Positions 1 to 8,333 of a DNA stretch of 64,000 nucleotides are shown one piece after another (within the stretch, counting starts at the first letter, position 1; every line of letters begins with the position of its first letter). The translations under genes and the position numbers were made by a program. This stretch comes from Flavobacterium soyangense (GTDB lineage Bacteria; Bacteroidota; Bacteroidia; Flavobacteriales; Flavobacteriaceae). The notes below the pieces were generated by a model. That model ran no database searches. It was not told the origin of the DNA and worked only from the letters and a program-made list of their open reading frames with translations. The stretch spans positions 1 through 64,000 of the forward strand of contig NZ_JADHEC010000022.1 of NCBI RefSeq assembly GCF_015277675.1, given 5' to 3'.

Positions 1-126
1 AAATGTTATTTTTGACCACAATAAAAATTCCAATAGTACGTTATTGGATTGTACCATTTTTATAAATTTAATAATTTTTTTTCAATGCTTTAATAATAAG
101 AATCTAACCCTAAACTTTAATTTTAT

Positions 127-324
127 ATGTCTAAAGTAATGTTTGATTATACCAAGTCAGTACTCGAAAGAGTTAGTTTTGATCCCATACTTTTTTGCAA
201 AGAATTAGAAAAAGCAATAAAGGCTTTGTTACCCTACGAAATGGAGTTATTACGAGAATGGCTTTTAACTTTTATCATTGAAAAGCCAGAATTAAAACAA
301 TGCCTGTTAATTGTAAATAATTAA
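127..324 (+). CDS. Small conserved-type hypothetical protein, copy 1 of a tandem pair
   Basis: This 65-residue protein has no signal peptide, membrane segment or metal motif that I can see. It is charged and probably helical. It is a paralogue of the next gene (570-767): both share the blocks DYTK, VLE.VS.DP, LF.KEL.KA, LLPYE, LR.WL and PELKQ, and both are 65 residues long. That conservation argues for two real translated genes from a local duplication. The ORF ends just before a hairpin terminator, so it is probably monocistronic. I do not recognise a family with a known function. The shape (short, acidic and basic, helical) would fit a small regulatory or protein-binding factor, but that is a guess. 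Confidence 0.7.
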   Translation: MSKVMFDYTKSVLERVSFDPILFCKELEKAIKALLPYEMELLREWLLTFIIEKPELKQCLLIVNN

Positions 325-330
325 ATATAA

Positions 331-359
331 AGAGAACCTTATTTGGTTCTCTTTTTTTT
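331..359 (+). terminator. Rho-independent terminator of the first small gene
   Basis: AGAGAACC and GGTTCTCT form a perfect 8-bp stem around a 6-base loop, followed directly by a run of T. It begins 7 bases after the stop codon of the small gene ending at 324. Confidence 0.85.
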
Positions 360-498
360 CGTGAATATTATTCTGACAATTTTATTTACTTTCTTTTTTA
401 AATAATATATTTTATATACGTTATTTCTTATATTAATTAAAAAAATGTGTTAATAAACGTGTTTTTTAGTACTTAATCGGTTTTTTTTAATAATATTC

Positions 499-530
499 GT
501 TGAAATTAATGTTTATTTATTCTATCTTTA
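499..530 (+). promoter_or_regulatory. Bacteroidota-type promoter of the second small gene
   Basis: GTTG at 499-502 is followed after 20 bases by TATCTTTA at 523-530, one base from the TAnnTTTG -7 element of Bacteroidota. Transcription would start about 30 bases before the ATG at 570. Confidence 0.5.
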
Positions 531-569
531 TGCTATGTTCATATAAGATAACCCCAAATCTATTTTTTT

Positions 570-767
570 ATGCCTTATAGAATGATATATGATTACACGA
601 AAATTGTACTTGAAAAAGTGAGCATTGACCCCACACTTTTTCGTAAGGAATTAAGAAAAGCAAATAAAAATTTATTGCCTTACGAAATTGAACAATTAAG
701 AATTTGGCTGGAGCACTTTACCGAAGGTAGGCCAGAGCTGAAACAATATTTAAGCATTGTGAATTAG
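570..767 (+). CDS. Small conserved-type hypothetical protein, copy 2 of a tandem pair
   Basis: This 65-residue paralogue of the gene at 127-324 keeps the same core (DYTK, VLEKVS.DP, LLPYE, PELKQ). The two copies differ at many positions, so the duplication is not recent. A second in-frame ATG lies four codons in (582), and I cannot choose between the starts. The gene has its own promoter-like sequence upstream and its own terminator downstream, so each copy is an independent unit. The function is unknown. Confidence 0.7.
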   Translation: MPYRMIYDYTKIVLEKVSIDPTLFRKELRKANKNLLPYEIEQLRIWLEHFTEGRPELKQYLSIVN

Positions 768-774
768 TAAACAC

Positions 775-808
775 AAAAAAGGAGTCAAGATTATCGACTC
801 CTTTTTTT
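775..808. terminator. Bidirectional terminator between small gene and oxyR-like gene
   Basis: AAAAAAGGAGTC and GACTCCTTTTTTT pair around a 9-base loop. A T-run on the plus side and an A-run before the stem make it work in both directions. It serves the convergent genes ending at 767 (+) and 807 (-). Confidence 0.85.
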
Positions 809-1748
809 ATTTCTTCTGAATTGGACTAATTATTTGAACATTCTGAAAAGCAATAGCTCCTTTTACGACTCCTGAAATGGTATTTCTCAATGCATCAATA
901 ATATGGATTTTCAGTTCGCTTTTTGGATAAATCAAGCTTACTTCCCGGGCTGGTTTTGGTTCTTTGAACTGTCGTAATTTTGATTTGTCTTTTTCTGTTA
1001 AATTCAATGTATGTAAGTAGGGAAGTAGCGTTGTCCCTAATCCTTCGTCGGCAAGTTTTATTAAGGTTTCAAAACTGCCACTTTCTAACTGAAATGAATT
1101 TTTGGTTGCGATATCCTGATTTTTGCATAAATTTAAAATTCCATCACGGAAACAATGGCCATCCTGTAAAAGCAAAATATCATCAAGATTTAAATCAGAA
1201 ATTTCTATTTCATTTTTTTGTGAAATGCTAAAATTATCAGGGACATAAGCTACAAATGGCTCATAATAAAGTACAATTTCCTTTATTTTTTCGTCTTCCA
1301 ACGGTGTTGCTGCAATAGCTGCATCAAGATGGCCGTTTTTTAAGCGGAGGATAATTTCATCGGTATTTAACTCTTCAATGATGAGTTTAATTTTTGGATA
1401 TTTTTTGATAAAATTATTCAGGAACATTGGTAAAAGTGTGGGCATAATTGTTGGAATAATTCCCAAACGAAATTCACCTCCTATAAATCCTTTTTGATAT
1501 TCGACAATGTCTTTTATTTTGCCTGCTTCATTGACGATATTCTTTGCTTGTTCCACTATTTTTTGACCAATAGCTGTTAATTGTATGGGTTTTTTACTTC
1601 GGTCAAATATCAATATATTAAGTTCTTCTTCAATTTTTTGAATTTGCATACTCAGTGTGGGTTGAGTAACGAAACATTTTTCGGCGGCAAGCGTGAAATT
1701 CCTGTGTTCGGCAACTGCCAAAACATATTGTAATTGTGTAATAGTCAT
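807..1748 (-). CDS. oxyR: LysR-family regulator, OxyR-like peroxide sensor
   Basis: This is a predicted hydrogen-peroxide-responsive transcription activator of 313 residues, the usual LysR length. The N-terminal winged helix-turn-helix reads TLAAEKCFVTQPTLSMQIQK, followed by the linker helix and an effector domain. The segment DGHCFRDGILNLC, at about residues 188-200 after the chosen start, matches the OxyR redox pair: peroxidatic Cys in a GHC context and the resolving Cys eight residues on. I chose the ATG at 1748 (MTITQLQYVL) because LysR proteins start at this point; the upstream extension is not conserved-looking. It is divergent from a carbonic anhydrase with about 120 bases between them, so autoregulation or control of the neighbour is possible. 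OxyR identity rests on the Cys pair and is fairly secure. Confidence 0.85.
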   Translation of the reverse strand: MTITQLQYVLAVAEHRNFTLAAEKCFVTQPTLSMQIQKIEEELNILIFDRSKKPIQLTAIGQKIVEQAKNIVNEAGKIKDIVEYQKGFIGGEFRLGIIPTIMPTLLPMFLNNFIKKYPKIKLIIEELNTDEIILRLKNGHLDAAIAATPLEDEKIKEIVLYYEPFVAYVPDNFSISQKNEIEISDLNLDDILLLQDGHCFRDGILNLCKNQDIATKNSFQLESGSFETLIKLADEGLGTTLLPYLHTLNLTEKDKSKLRQFKEPKPAREVSLIYPKSELKIHIIDALRNTISGVVKGAIAFQNVQIISPIQKK

Positions 1749-1837
1749 AAAAAAATAGTATTTGATGATACAAAGATAAATAACTATCATTTTTAATTAT
1801 GGTTGTTTTTAAATAAATTCTGTTAATTTTTTTATTC

Positions 1838-1845
1838 TATCTTTG
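1838..1845 (+). promoter_or_regulatory. -7 element in front of the carbonic anhydrase gene
   Basis: TATCTTTG is an exact TAnnTTTG match 26 bases before the ATG at 1872. No good -33 TTTG lies at the expected distance, so the promoter may need an activator; the divergent oxyR-like gene is a candidate. Confidence 0.4.
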
Positions 1846-1871
1846 AATTACTTTAAAATGGGACTAAAACA

Positions 1872-2507
1872 ATGAGCGATTTTTACAAAAAGATATTAGA
1901 GAACAACAAAAAGTGGGTGGAAAATTCATTAGCACTTGACCCCAATTATTTTGAAGATTTGGCTAAACAACAAACACCTCCGTTGTTATGGATTGGTTGT
2001 TCTGACAGCAGAGTTCCTGCAAATGAAATAGTTGGTGCAAAACCGGGCGATGTTTTTGTACATCGGAATATTGCTAATATGGTCATTCATAGTGATATGA
2101 ATATGTTAAGTGTATTGGATTATGCAGTCAATGTTTTAAAGGTAAAACATGTTATTGTTTGTGGGCATTATGGTTGCGGGGGAGTTCTGGCGGCTATGAA
2201 TAATCAGTCGATTGGAATAATTGATAACTGGATTCGTCATATAAAAGATATTTATCGTTTGCATCAGGCTCATCTGGATTCCATTGAAGATGTAACTGAT
2301 CGTTTTAATGCATTTGTAGAAGTTAATGTGAAGGAACAGGTATTTGATTTGGCTAAAACATCTATTGTTCAGTCCGCTTGGAAAAACGGGCAAGATTTAA
2401 CGCTACATGGTTGGGCTTATGGATTGAATTCTGGATTTGTAACTGATTTAGATGTCAATATAAGTTCTGATGTAGATTTAGATGAAGTCTATCAATTAAA
2501 ATTTTAA
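1872..2507 (+). CDS. can: Beta-class carbonic anhydrase
   Basis: This 211-residue cytoplasmic zinc enzyme interconverts CO2 and bicarbonate. All beta-class landmarks are present: IGCSDSRVPANEI near residues 41-53 (zinc Cys plus the Asp-Arg dyad), then HVIVCGHYGCGG near residues 98-109 (zinc His and Cys). Length is typical. It is divergent from the oxyR-like regulator and ends in its own terminator. Its job is probably bicarbonate supply for carboxylases. It is not adjacent to the SulP transporter at 22716-24266, although such genes often pair in other bacteria. Confidence 0.95.
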   Translation: MSDFYKKILENNKKWVENSLALDPNYFEDLAKQQTPPLLWIGCSDSRVPANEIVGAKPGDVFVHRNIANMVIHSDMNMLSVLDYAVNVLKVKHVIVCGHYGCGGVLAAMNNQSIGIIDNWIRHIKDIYRLHQAHLDSIEDVTDRFNAFVEVNVKEQVFDLAKTSIVQSAWKNGQDLTLHGWAYGLNSGFVTDLDVNISSDVDLDEVYQLKF

Positions 2508-2532
2508 TAGAACAAAATATATTTAAAAATTT

Positions 2533-2560
2533 AAAACTGCCCGAAAGCAGTTTTTTTTTG
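2533..2560 (+). terminator. Terminator of carbonic anhydrase gene
   Basis: AAAACTGC and GCAGTTTT form the stem with loop CCGAAA, followed by an extended T-run, starting 26 bases after the stop codon. Confidence 0.85.
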
Positions 2561-2588
2561 TTTAGTAGTTATCTGATATCTGAAAAAA

Positions 2589-3803
2589 TTAATCTTCGTT
2601 CTCCAAGTTTTCATTAAAAGATGATGGTAAGAGTGTTGGGATAAATTTGATAAAAATAGGCAGCAACAAACTACCACCCGGAAGTAAAAAAATTGCTAAG
2701 GACGGAACAGTTTTGCAAATGTCCAACAATTGTTTTCGTACTTTCTTCTTTTCTTTCTCATTCAAATCCCTTCGGGTGGAATACGCCAATAACACCATCA
2801 ATTCCTTACTTTCAAGGATTTCTTTCACCAATCTGTTTTTGTTGCGGGTAATAAGTTTAATTACGGTTTGTGTAGTCTGGTCGTAAAAATGTTTGACCGG
2901 ATTAGAGTAATTAAAATAAGGGATTTCATTTTTATATTTTGTAATAAACTCATTTGTTTTCTCGATGCTTTCTGTAACAAAATTATCAGGAACTCCCATT
3001 AATTCGGCTAATTTGTGTAGAAAATATGCTTCATTTTTTTCAATAATTCCGTCACTCCACAATGCCATTCCTGCCATATCAACCAGATATTGTTTTTCTA
3101 ATTCGTTCGTGAAATAATCTAATTTTAATTCGTCCATTCCGAAACTTCGGGATTGAACATTCACTTTCGAAAATTTACTGTAACGAACGGAGGATTCGAA
3201 TAGTTTAATCAATAAATCGTCGTATTTTGACTTGTTGGATTTGGTTTTCAATGCCAGCGAAACAATGCTGATGATGGCTTCTTCTATCTTCTTTAGATAT
3301 TTTTCCGGTATTGCACCGTGAATTAAGTATTGGCGAAAAGCCAGAACATCTATAAACAGCAAAGCGTTGGTAACAATATGCGAAAAATTTTTGCTAATAA
3401 TATCTATATTGGTTTGAACCCTACTGTCGATAATTTTTTCCAAGTTTACTGAAGGTGAACTATCTGGTAATACTTTTCTAAACAAATTAAACCCTTGCGG
3501 ATTCATTTCGTTATAAAAAGCCACAGCTTTTAAAACAAAGTTTTTGGGATTACTTTCTTGATCTGTTAGTTTATAAATGCCATACAAAGTATTCAGAAGG
3601 GCGAGTTTAGAAATCTCGTTATCAAGCCAGCCTTTTGTTTGAATAGGAATTGCGGTGTCAAAAGAGACAATATGTCCATAAATAAAACCAGTTTCCCTGA
3701 CTTTTTTGTAAAATATACTGTGATGTGTCTCAGCTGGAAGCAAAGATTGCTTTTGCTTTAAGAAAAATTTGTCTATCCAGCCGGGTGCTGATGGGTTAAT
3801 CAT
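2589..3803 (-). CDS. LETM1-related (biofilm-associated type) protein
   Basis: This 404-residue protein has three visible parts: an alpha-helical N-terminal region, a central stretch with a TerB-like look (MALWSDGIIEKNEAYFLHKL, about residues 244-263), and a C-terminal LETM1-like segment. The C-terminal segment reads DLNEKEKKKVRKQLLDICKT, then two short hydrophobic runs rich in L, P, I and F (SLAIFLLPGGSLLLPIFIKF). RefSeq-style names for this flavobacterial family are LETM1-related biofilm-associated protein; that name is from memory. The hydrophobic C-terminus suggests membrane association. It stands alone on the minus strand. The molecular role is unknown. Confidence 0.7.
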   Translation of the reverse strand: MINPSAPGWIDKFFLKQKQSLLPAETHHSIFYKKVRETGFIYGHIVSFDTAIPIQTKGWLDNEISKLALLNTLYGIYKLTDQESNPKNFVLKAVAFYNEMNPQGFNLFRKVLPDSSPSVNLEKIIDSRVQTNIDIISKNFSHIVTNALLFIDVLAFRQYLIHGAIPEKYLKKIEEAIISIVSLALKTKSNKSKYDDLLIKLFESSVRYSKFSKVNVQSRSFGMDELKLDYFTNELEKQYLVDMAGMALWSDGIIEKNEAYFLHKLAELMGVPDNFVTESIEKTNEFITKYKNEIPYFNYSNPVKHFYDQTTQTVIKLITRNKNRLVKEILESKELMVLLAYSTRRDLNEKEKKKVRKQLLDICKTVPSLAIFLLPGGSLLLPIFIKFIPTLLPSSFNENLENED

Positions 3804-3865
3804 TGTTTAGTTTTGAATTGCAAAGCTATGTTTTTTTGTGGTTTTTGTATTATTTTAAAATTAAA

Positions 3866-3897
3866 AAACCGTCTTGTTTATATAAACAAGACGGTTT
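3866..3897 (-). terminator. Terminator of sodC, perfect 32-bp palindrome
   Basis: AAACCGTCTTGTTTAT is followed directly by its exact reverse complement. On the minus strand a T-run follows, as expected 22 bases beyond the sodC stop codon. Confidence 0.85.
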
Positions 3898-3918
3898 CAT
3901 ATGAATTCTTGCATTATC

Positions 3919-4446
3919 TTACTTGATAATAGCGGAACAAGCTACTCTAGCACCTGAATTTCCAGAAGGCTGAGTGGTAAAATCATCGGTACCCTGATGC
4001 ACGATTAATCCTTTTCCAAGAATGTTTTTTGAAGCATCTTCGCATCCAATGCACCATTCATCGGTGGTTAATGTGATGGTTCCATTTCCTTTTTCGTCGG
4101 CTATGAAATTGCCAATATCGCCTCTGTGGTATTCGCCAACGCCCCATTGACCGTGTTTTTTAAATGTTGGATTCCAATGTCCTCCGGCAGAACTTCCATC
4201 AGCGGCCGTACAATCTGATTTTTCGTGAATGTGAATGGCGTGAATACCAGGTTTTAATCCGGCTAATTTAGCAACAAAAGTCACCTTGCCTTTCTTTTCG
4301 GTAAATGTGGCAGTTCCTGTCACGGTACTATTACTTTTGGATTCAAAAGTAATGTTTAGGTTCTTGGAATCACCTGAATTGCTTTTTGTTTTGCAACCAA
4401 TGATGACGGCAATAATAAGTACAGTTGAGAAGATTACTTTTTTCAT
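3919..4446 (-). CDS. sodC: Cu/Zn superoxide dismutase lipoprotein
   Basis: This 175-residue envelope enzyme converts superoxide to peroxide and oxygen. A signal peptide with lipobox VIIGC near residue 18 makes it a lipoprotein. Copper and zinc ligands are visible in order: HIHEKSDC, GGHWNP, KKHGQWG, EYHRGD, and the late VHQGTDD. The conserved active-site Arg sits in GARVAC, where the Cys forms the family disulfide with the earlier SDC Cys. It is monocistronic, between its own terminator and the ammonium transporter. Nothing essential is missing. Confidence 0.95.
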   Translation of the reverse strand: MKKVIFSTVLIIAVIIGCKTKSNSGDSKNLNITFESKSNSTVTGTATFTEKKGKVTFVAKLAGLKPGIHAIHIHEKSDCTAADGSSAGGHWNPTFKKHGQWGVGEYHRGDIGNFIADEKGNGTITLTTDEWCIGCEDASKNILGKGLIVHQGTDDFTTQPSGNSGARVACSAIIK

Positions 4447-4636
4447 AGTATTGGGATTAAATTATTTATTACAATATTAATCATTAAAAATGTAAAATGT
4501 CTTAAATTTTCTTTGCAATTTTCTTTCAATTTTATTTTTTTGACATTCTCAAATAGAGGAATTATTCTGGTAAATTCAAGACTTAAAAAGTGCTAAAAAA
4601 TTAATCAATGCAATCTGTAACTGAAAATGTTATAAA

Positions 4637-4670
4637 AAAACACTCTAAAGACGAATCTTTAGAGTGTTTT
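4637..4670 (-). terminator. Terminator of the ammonium transporter gene
   Basis: AAAACACTCTAAAG and CTTTAGAGTGTTTT are fully complementary with loop ACGAAT. On the minus strand the stem is followed by a T-run. It lies 22 bases downstream of the amt stop. Confidence 0.85.
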
Positions 4671-4691
4671 AAAATTAAAAAAAAATGGTAT

Positions 4692-6017
4692 TTACAAGAA
4701 TTCTCCGTGTTGAGAAATATCTAATCCTAATTCTTCTTTTTCTTCACTAACTCTTAAAGGAGTAATTTTATTTACAATAAAAAATAAAGCGTAAGAAACA
4801 GAGAAGGCAAATATAGAAACAAGAACCATTGCTTTTAATTGGATTAAAAATAAGGTTGCATCGCCATAGATTAACCCTTGATTATCACCTACAATTGCAT
4901 TTACTGATTTTGAAGCAAACACTCCTGTCAAAAGCATACCTACCATACCTCCAACACCGTGACAAGCAAATACATCTAAAGCATCGTCAATTTTTCCTTT
5001 AGGGAATTTACTAACTACTAGATTACTAACTATACTGGCAATAAAACCAATGGCCAATGCAGAAGGAATTGATACAAAACCTGATGCAGGAGTAATAGCA
5101 ACTAATCCTACAACTGCTCCGATACATGCTCCCATCGCTGAAAGTTTGTGTCCAAGAATTTTATCCAAAAATACCCAACCCATTGCGGCAGCTGCAGCAG
5201 CAACAGTTGTAGTTCCTAAAGCTTGTGCGGCAAGACTACCTGATCCAACAGCAGATCCCGCATTGAAACCAAACCAACCGAACCACAATAATCCAGTTCC
5301 TAATAATACATAAGTAATACGGGCAGGGTTTGCTTTTTGTACTTTTCTTTTTCCTAAGAAGATAGCTCCTGCTAATGCGGCCCAACCTGCACTCATGTGT
5401 ACAACAGTTCCACCAGCAAAATCTAATACTCCCATTTTAAAGAAAATTCCATCAGGATGCCAAGTCATGTGACATAATGGAGCATATACAAATATTATGA
5501 ATAATACCATAAATAACAGGTAAGCCCAGAAACGAACACGTTCTGCAAATGCTCCTGTTATTAAGGCAGGTGTAATGATTGCAAATTTTGCCTGAAATAA
5601 GGCAAACAAAATAAAAGGAATAGTTGGAGCTAATTCCCAAGCAGTATTAGCACCTACGCCTTGAAAAAATAAATTTGAAGATGGGTTACCAATAAAACCA
5701 CCAATTGAGGGGCCAAAACATAATCCAAATCCAACTACTACCCATAGCACGGTTACTATAACCATTGCCATAAAACTTTGTAATACAGTACTAATAACAT
5801 TCTTTTTACCTACCATACCACCATAAAAGAATCCAAGCCCTGGAGTCATTAGCAATACAAGCCCTGTTGCACATAACATCCAAGCTGTGTCACCAGTATC
5901 TAATTTTAGAGCAACAATGTGAGCTCCTAATGTTGTGCTTTCTGGAAATAAATAAATTGAAAAAACGGATAACACCAAAATTGTGATTAGAATCACGCTT
6001 AAAATAATCTTTCGCAT
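4692..6017 (-). CDS. amt: Ammonium transporter (Amt/MEP/Rh family)
   Basis: This inner-membrane ammonium channel has 441 residues and about eleven membrane helices. Family landmarks include LMTPGLGFFYGGMV, the first pore His in LCHMTWHPDGIF, and the second in FACHGVGGMVGMLLTG. A hydrophobic N-terminus (MRKIILSVILITILVLSVF) looks like the cleaved signal sequence seen in AmtB. I moved the start to the ATG at 6017 because the upstream 13 residues lie before this signal. No glnB/glnK gene is adjacent, which is unusual since Amt is often co-transcribed with its PII regulator. It is probably induced by nitrogen limitation. Confidence 0.93.
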   Translation of the reverse strand: MRKIILSVILITILVLSVFSIYLFPESTTLGAHIVALKLDTGDTAWMLCATGLVLLMTPGLGFFYGGMVGKKNVISTVLQSFMAMVIVTVLWVVVGFGLCFGPSIGGFIGNPSSNLFFQGVGANTAWELAPTIPFILFALFQAKFAIITPALITGAFAERVRFWAYLLFMVLFIIFVYAPLCHMTWHPDGIFFKMGVLDFAGGTVVHMSAGWAALAGAIFLGKRKVQKANPARITYVLLGTGLLWFGWFGFNAGSAVGSGSLAAQALGTTTVAAAAAAMGWVFLDKILGHKLSAMGACIGAVVGLVAITPASGFVSIPSALAIGFIASIVSNLVVSKFPKGKIDDALDVFACHGVGGMVGMLLTGVFASKSVNAIVGDNQGLIYGDATLFLIQLKAMVLVSIFAFSVSYALFFIVNKITPLRVSEEKEELGLDISQHGEFL

Positions 6018-6181
6018 AGTTTTTAGTTTTAAATTTCGATAAAAGTATAAAATCATTTCATATACCCATAAAAAACTTTACTTAAAGCGTTATTTTTATT
6101 AAATTTATATTTTATACCCTAAAATTTTGTGGGGGTATGTAAAATAAATTGCAAAAATCTTTAATTTGTTAATGGAGAAAT

Positions 6182-7198
6182 TTATAAATTTGAATTCAAT
6201 TGTGTCAATAGTTGTTCTAAATCTTGAGTAGTGTGATTAGATGTTATGACAATTCGATTAAGTCTTCCGGATGCATTAGTGTGTTTGAAAGAGGTAGTTA
6301 TGATTTTGTTTTCTAATAATTTTTTTGAAATAGATTCATCTTCAAAATAAATGTTAGGATAGTTAGCATTGAAAGTAAATAGTTCTCTTTTTGTAAAATT
6401 AGCATCTATATAGATGAGATTTTGCAGTAATTTTTGTTTTTGTGAAAGATAAACTTTTTGTGCATTGATATAAGTTTCCAAAAAAGCAGGATTCATCCCT
6501 GAAGCTCCTATGAAACAATCCAAATTACGTATTTCGGAAATAAAAGAACTATTTCCGGCAATCACACCACCAGAAAGCCCCAAAGCTTTGCCTAAAGAAG
6601 CCACTTTAATTATCTTGATGTTTTCTTTTTTTAAGATGTTTTGCCACTCGTTCCCATAAATTCCCAAACTATGTGATTCATCGATGACTAATGTTATTTT
6701 CTTTTCTTTTGGAATCTTTAGTAAAATGCTCAAGTCAATTGGTTCAATGCATAAAGAAGGAATAGCATCGGATAAAACGGTTATTTTTGTAATACTTTCA
6801 TCAAATATTTTAGAGTTTAGTTCTCCGTTTTTTTTGATAAGAAGGCTCTGAGAGCTCATTATTGCAGGATGAGCATCTGGAAAATGAAATATCGCATCGG
6901 TAGTTTTTAAAAGGTATTCGATAACTAATTTCCCTGCCAGCATTCCAGAAGAGACTGTCAATGCAGCTTCGGTATTTATATTTTTTGCCAATAATTTTTC
7001 GGCAGTTTTGTATATTGAAAGCTCGATATTTGAATTTCTGGAACTTCCATAAGAGGTTTCCCATTTTTTGATACTTTCGAATAAAATGTTTTGGAAGTCA
7101 GTATTGGTCGACATTCCCAAATAATTGGTACCGCCAAAATATAAATAGTCTACGCCATCTACTTTTATTTTTCGATCTGGGAATTCATTTACAATCAT
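6182..7198 (-). CDS. PLP-dependent alpha-oxoamine synthase-like aminotransferase
   Basis: This 338-residue fold-type I PLP enzyme looks like the BioF/KBL group. The motifs are YLYFGGTNYLGMS, SSGMLAG (cofactor phosphate), VIDESHSLGIYG (Asp to the pyridine nitrogen), and the Schiff-base Lys in VASLGKALGLSGG. It is shorter than BioF or KBL (about 385-400), mainly at the C-terminus. Its ATG overlaps the stop of the dipeptide epimerase gene (TAATG), so the two are translationally coupled. No biotin or threonine-degradation genes are near, so BioF or KBL function is not supported. A role in processing peptide-derived amino acids is my inference from the neighbour. Confidence 0.7.
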   Translation of the reverse strand: MIVNEFPDRKIKVDGVDYLYFGGTNYLGMSTNTDFQNILFESIKKWETSYGSSRNSNIELSIYKTAEKLLAKNINTEAALTVSSGMLAGKLVIEYLLKTTDAIFHFPDAHPAIMSSQSLLIKKNGELNSKIFDESITKITVLSDAIPSLCIEPIDLSILLKIPKEKKITLVIDESHSLGIYGNEWQNILKKENIKIIKVASLGKALGLSGGVIAGNSSFISEIRNLDCFIGASGMNPAFLETYINAQKVYLSQKQKLLQNLIYIDANFTKRELFTFNANYPNIYFEDESISKKLLENKIITTSFKHTNASGRLNRIVITSNHTTQDLEQLLTQLNSNL

Positions 7199-8214
7199 TA
7201 TTTAGAAATTAAAGTGACACCAGTTCCATTTAATTCGGAGTATTTTATAACACCATTTTTAATTGTTATACCAGTTGCAATGTCTTCGGCTAATAATAAT
7301 GCACCATCCATATCTACAAAGTCCAGTTCTGGAAGTAAATGGGCAATCGCTGATATTCCCACAGTAGACTCCGTCATACAGCCTACCATAGTTTTCATTC
7401 CTAATTTTTTTGCCTGTGAAATCATCATTCTGGCTGAAGTAAGGCCTCCACATTTTACTAATTTTATATTGACACCGTGAAAATGATTGTGACATTTAGC
7501 GACATCTTCTTCAATGATACAGCTTTCATCAGCGATTATGGGTAAAACCGAGTGTTTGAAAAGTTCCTTGTGACCTTCCCAATTATCGGCTTTTAAAGGT
7601 TGTTCCAAAAATTCGACGCCCAATTTTTTCAATTCAATAGCATTGTTTATAGTTTCGGAAACCGTCCAACCACAATTGGCATCTATTCTAAAAATGGCAT
7701 CGGTGTGTTTTCTTAATTCGGTGACAATGGCAATATCTTCTTTAGTTCCTAATTTAATTTTGTAGATTGGCCAGGGCAATTCTTTCATTTTTGACACCAT
7801 TTTTTCTATACTGTCAATGCCAATTGTATAATCTGTTTTTGGATTCTTATTGATGGAATAGCCCCATAATTCGTATAGCTTTTTACCTTTTTTGCAAGCG
7901 TATAAATCATTGTAAGCAATATCCAAAGCACAAAGAGCAAACATATCATTTTCTAATAATTTATGGGCTTTAAGCCAAAATTCTTCTGGAGTTTCGTTAG
8001 TAACACTTTCGATAAATGGAATTATTTTTTCCAAATTATGTTTCATCGAATCTACCGTAATTTTGTAATATGGATTTGACGTAGCTTCTCCAAAACCTGA
8101 ATATCCTTCACTTTGTAATTCGACAATTAAGGAAGGTTGTACATCATAAGATTCTCTTGAAATGGTAAAAGTATGTTTTAGCTGAAGGTTAAATGTTCGG
8201 AGAATTACTTTCAT
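7198..8214 (-). CDS. Dipeptide epimerase (L-Ala-D/L-Glu epimerase-like), enolase superfamily
   Basis: This 338-residue enolase-superfamily enzyme carries the acid-base lysine pair in YKIKLG. The metal ligands are Asp in RIDANCG, Glu in EQPL and Asp in IADES. The second catalytic Lys is in NIKLVKCGG, and the substrate-loop DMDG follows GCMTES. These are the marks of L-Ala-D/L-Glu epimerases, which rework murein peptides so that D-Glu can be recycled. The exact dipeptide preference cannot be read from sequence. It is first in a two-gene overlapping unit with the PLP enzyme downstream. Confidence 0.85.
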   Translation of the reverse strand: MKVILRTFNLQLKHTFTISRESYDVQPSLIVELQSEGYSGFGEATSNPYYKITVDSMKHNLEKIIPFIESVTNETPEEFWLKAHKLLENDMFALCALDIAYNDLYACKKGKKLYELWGYSINKNPKTDYTIGIDSIEKMVSKMKELPWPIYKIKLGTKEDIAIVTELRKHTDAIFRIDANCGWTVSETINNAIELKKLGVEFLEQPLKADNWEGHKELFKHSVLPIIADESCIIEEDVAKCHNHFHGVNIKLVKCGGLTSARMMISQAKKLGMKTMVGCMTESTVGISAIAHLLPELDFVDMDGALLLAEDIATGITIKNGVIKYSELNGTGVTLISK

Positions 8215-8287
8215 TTTTATGAATAATTAGTAACAAAGGAAATTAATATAAATTAGTTTGCAAACAAAATCGGGAAGTAAATTTCAT

Positions 8288-8319
8288 TTTGAAAGGGAAT
8301 TAAATTAAATTTAGATTTT
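8288..8319 (+). promoter_or_regulatory. Candidate Bacteroidota promoter of the Gfo/Idh/MocA gene
   Basis: TTTG at 8288-8291 is followed after 20 bases by TAGATTTT at 8312-8319, one mismatch from TAnnTTTG. It lies 14 bases before the ATG, a short leader. Confidence 0.35.
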
Positions 8320-8333
8320 AAAGTAAAAATAAA

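Noticed and set aside
30-47. Inverted repeat CCAATA/TATTGG at the left edge
   Set aside because: It is short, lacks a T-run, and has no second copy; chance is likely in AT-rich DNA.
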